A DNA stretch of 7,353 nucleotides from CAZNER01 sp964572065. GTDB lineage: Bacteria; Patescibacteriota; Dojkabacteria; JAHIVN01. Location: contig CAZNER010000094.1 of NCBI GenBank assembly GCA_964572065.1, forward strand, positions 1 through 7,353, read 5' to 3'. Shown piece by piece: positions 5,906-7,353 of this stretch (positions are counted from its first letter, which is position 1; each line of letters opens with the position of its first letter). Made by a program: the position numbers and the translations under genes. The notes under the pieces are model-generated. The model was given only the letters and a program-made list of their open reading frames with translations, had not been told where the DNA came from and ran no database searches.

Positions 5906-6057
5906 AAGAGGAGTACTTTCAATTATGTAAGCACAAACTCCAGATCTCTTGGAGTGATTTCCTTAAGATGACATATAAAAGAGTTCGAAAATTTTTAGAA
6001 CTTGGAGAAGAATACAATGAAAGAATTAAAGAAGAATACGATAAACTAAAACCATAA
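5090..6057 (+). CDS. Tail assembly chaperone, -1 frameshift product (G-T-like)
   Basis: A predicted 322-residue product is made when ribosomes slip back one base at 5881-5887. The first 266 residues are those of the unshifted chaperone. Translation then continues from 5887 for 56 codons to the TAA at 6055-6057. The extension begins LPKRSLEEEYFQLC, then has SWSDFLKMTYKRV and a charged helical end. It is well-formed coding sequence without its own credible start: its only ATG (5968) would give 29 codons. In the -1 frame a stop at 5854-5856 bounds the overlap on the left and the 0-frame stop at 5903-5905 bounds it on the right. The shift must therefore occur in 48 bases, where one classic heptamer is present. 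By analogy with lambda G/G-T, the minor long form would bind the tube protein through the extension. Its stop overlaps the tape measure start by one base (TAATG). Confidence 0.82.
5881..5887 (+). promoter_or_regulatory. -1 ribosomal frameshift slippery heptamer
   Basis: TTTTTTC is phased as T_TTT_TTC relative to the chaperone frame (GAT TTT TTC), the exact X_XXY_YYZ form needed for simultaneous slippage of P- and A-site tRNAs. After slippage both tRNAs re-pair with TTT codons. It is the only such heptamer in the interval open in both frames (5857-5902). Confidence 0.85.
5891..5952 (+). promoter_or_regulatory. RNA stem-loop downstream of the slippery site, likely frameshift stimulator
   Basis: Bases 5891-5901 (CCAAGAGATCT) are the exact reverse complement of 5942-5952 (AGATCTCTTGG), giving an 11-bp perfect stem that begins 3 bases after the heptamer. 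A second helix, 5910-5914 (GGAGT) with 5937-5941 (ACTCC), stacks directly on it, leaving an 8-base bulge on the 5' side and a 22-base loop. The inner AGAGATCTCT is itself a palindrome, so local hairpins could compete. The spacer is shorter than the usual 5-9 bases, but the lowest pairs may open as the ribosome reaches the site. Confidence 0.7.
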
Positions 6058-7353
6058 TGATATCTGCTAGTACTACAATAGGTGCTGGAGTAACGATGTA
6101 CCTCCGGGATCAGTTCACAGCTCCATCGGTTAAAATACGCAAAAGTGCGAAAGACATGGAAAGCGAGCTCAGAAGAGTCTCTTCAGACTTAATGAGACAT
6201 CAAAGAAACATGTACGCAGGCTTAGCATTCGGGGGAGCTTTAGCTATCCGTGGAATGTCACAGATGGTTCGTACAGGCGCCGATTTCAATTATACCATGA
6301 AAGGTGTAGGTTCAATAGTTGAAGCAACAACTAAACAATACGCAGACCTTAAAAACATGGCATTAGAGACAGGCCAAGAAACCATCTTTACATCTAAAGA
6401 TGTAGCAAGCGGTATGCGATTTATGGCAATGGCTGGTCAGAAATATGTAGACATTATGTCAAATATTACACCTGCTGCCAATCTAGCTGCCGCTACTATG
6501 TCTGAATTAGGAGGAAAAGGAGGAGCTGCTGATATTATGACGAATGTGATGAGGGGTTTTAATATTGAAGCTTCTCGTTCAACTGAAGTTGCAGATAAAC
6601 TTACTTATACTACTTTGAATGCTAATACTAACCTATTTGACTTAGGTGAAGCTATGAAGTACTCTGCTGCAACAGCTGCCGATTTAGGTTACAACTTAGA
6701 TACAATAGCTGCTGGAATTGCTGTACTTGGTAATGCAGGTATTCAAGGGTCAATGGCTGGTACTGCAATAGAAAATATGATGAGATATATGACTATTGCT
6801 TCTGGGATGTTTGGTTCAGCTAAACAGAGTAAAGCTTTAGCTATGACTGGTCTATCAGCATCTGATATTAGAGACTCACAGGGTAACGTTAAAGATTTAT
6901 TCTCTATACTCCAGAAGTTGAAAAAAGAAACTTCTTCAATGGGTACTGGTACACTTAACGATGTACTAACTAAGATATTTGGAGTTAGGGGTAAAAGAGC
7001 AGGTTCAACAATCTTAAGGAACTTAGAGCAATATGAACAGATGATGATGGGTATTGGAAATGCAGCAGGATATTCTCAAAGAAAAGCTGATGAGATGATG
7101 GACACTTTACAAGGGGATATATTTAAAATTAAAAATGCCTGGGAGAACTTCCAAATAGCTTTTAGTGATGCAATAGAACCAATGGTTAGAGGATTATTAA
7201 AAATAGGAACTGCAATAGTTAAAGGTATTGGATGGTTCTTAAAAACCCCTTTCGGTAAAATACTATCTCCATTAATTGGTGGATTAATAGTAATTAGGAC
7301 TGTAACTTGGGGGATAAAATCTATTATTGCAGGTATTGGAGTTATGATAGCTA
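6057..7353 (+). CDS. Tape measure protein, N-terminal part (runs off right edge)
   Basis: The first 432 codons of a long protein open to the window edge. Tape measure proteins fill the tail lumen, set tail length and are ejected ahead of the DNA. The N-terminus (~1-45) has TMYLRDQFT then basic helical residues, typical for these proteins. Residues ~80-300 match the TP901/PhageMin_Tail core: a TKDVASGM-like helix with MAMAGQ, ITPAANLAA, then NLFDLGEAMKYSAATAADLG and GNAGIQGSMAGTA (~190-240), the family's hallmark. A helix ending AWENFQIAFSDAIEP (~361-375) follows, then hydrophobic segments from ~385 that suggest membrane-interacting helices. ATG 6057 is chosen because its A is the last base of the chaperone stop (TAATG), which implies coupled re-initiation. 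Codon use in the first ~110 codons is richer in G and C than elsewhere in the window (CGC, GCG, AGC, CTC, GGC). Confidence 0.9.
   Translation, partial: MISASTTIGAGVTMYLRDQFTAPSVKIRKSAKDMESELRRVSSDLMRHQRNMYAGLAFGGALAIRGMSQMVRTGADFNYTMKGVGSIVEATTKQYADLKNMALETGQETIFTSKDVASGMRFMAMAGQKYVDIMSNITPAANLAAATMSELGGKGGAADIMTNVMRGFNIEASRSTEVADKLTYTTLNANTNLFDLGEAMKYSAATAADLGYNLDTIAAGIAVLGNAGIQGSMAGTAIENMMRYMTIASGMFGSAKQSKALAMTGLSASDIRDSQGNVKDLFSILQKLKKETSSMGTGTLNDVLTKIFGVRGKRAGSTILRNLEQYEQMMMGIGNAAGYSQRKADEMMDTLQGDIFKIKNAWENFQIAFSDAIEPMVRGLLKIGTAIVKGIGWFLKTPFGKILSPLIGGLIVIRTVTWGIKSIIAGIGVMIA

Noticed and set aside
5968..6057. Independent small gene starting at ATG 5968
   Set aside because: It would encode only 29 residues and would leave the well-formed coding sequence between 5887 and 5967 unexplained; the frameshift model accounts for all of it.
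1..7353. tRNA genes, CRISPR arrays, insertion sequences or attachment sites
   Set aside because: Non-coding gaps are at most 64 bases; no cloverleaf, spaced repeats, transposase or integrase sequence was seen.

Overview
The window looks like part of the late region of a contractile-tailed (myovirus-type) bacteriophage or a prophage of that kind. All genes lie on the plus strand and are packed tightly, with stop/start overlaps of 1 to 122 bases. The sequence is strongly AT-rich. Start codons are preceded by A/T-rich tracts rather than by Shine-Dalgarno sequences, as in phages of Bacteroidota. That host assignment is an inference from composition and initiation style. No host gene or tRNA is present to confirm it.

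Left half (1-2662): a putative lysis block. A permuted papain-fold (YiiX/NlpC-P60-like) cysteine hydrolase is followed by an uncharacterised membrane-anchored helical protein. Next come an M15-type peptidoglycan peptidase (the likely endolysin) and a 65-residue protein with two membrane helices (holin candidate). The block ends with two spanin-like genes that overlap by 122 bp in different frames. The first has an N-terminal anchor (inner-spanin-like). The second has a signal peptide, a coiled coil and a C-terminal membrane helix.

Right half (2727-7353): the tail module in the classical order of sheath, tube, tail assembly chaperone, tape measure. A rho-independent terminator sits between the abundant structural genes (sheath, tube) and the chaperone/tape measure genes, where it would lower expression of the latter.

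The best-supported unusual feature is a programmed -1 ribosomal frameshift at the end of the chaperone gene. A correctly phased T_TTT_TTC heptamer (5881-5887) lies inside the only 48-base interval where both frames are open. It is followed after 3 bases by an 11-bp perfect stem (5891-5901 with 5942-5952), extended by a further 5 bp. The shift would join the 271-aa chaperone to a 56-codon extension that ends one base into the tape measure start codon, giving a 322-aa product. This is the lambda G/G-T arrangement in a contractile-tailed phage that appears unrelated to lambda.

The reading frame of the first gene is open to the left edge, and the tape measure gene runs off the right edge.
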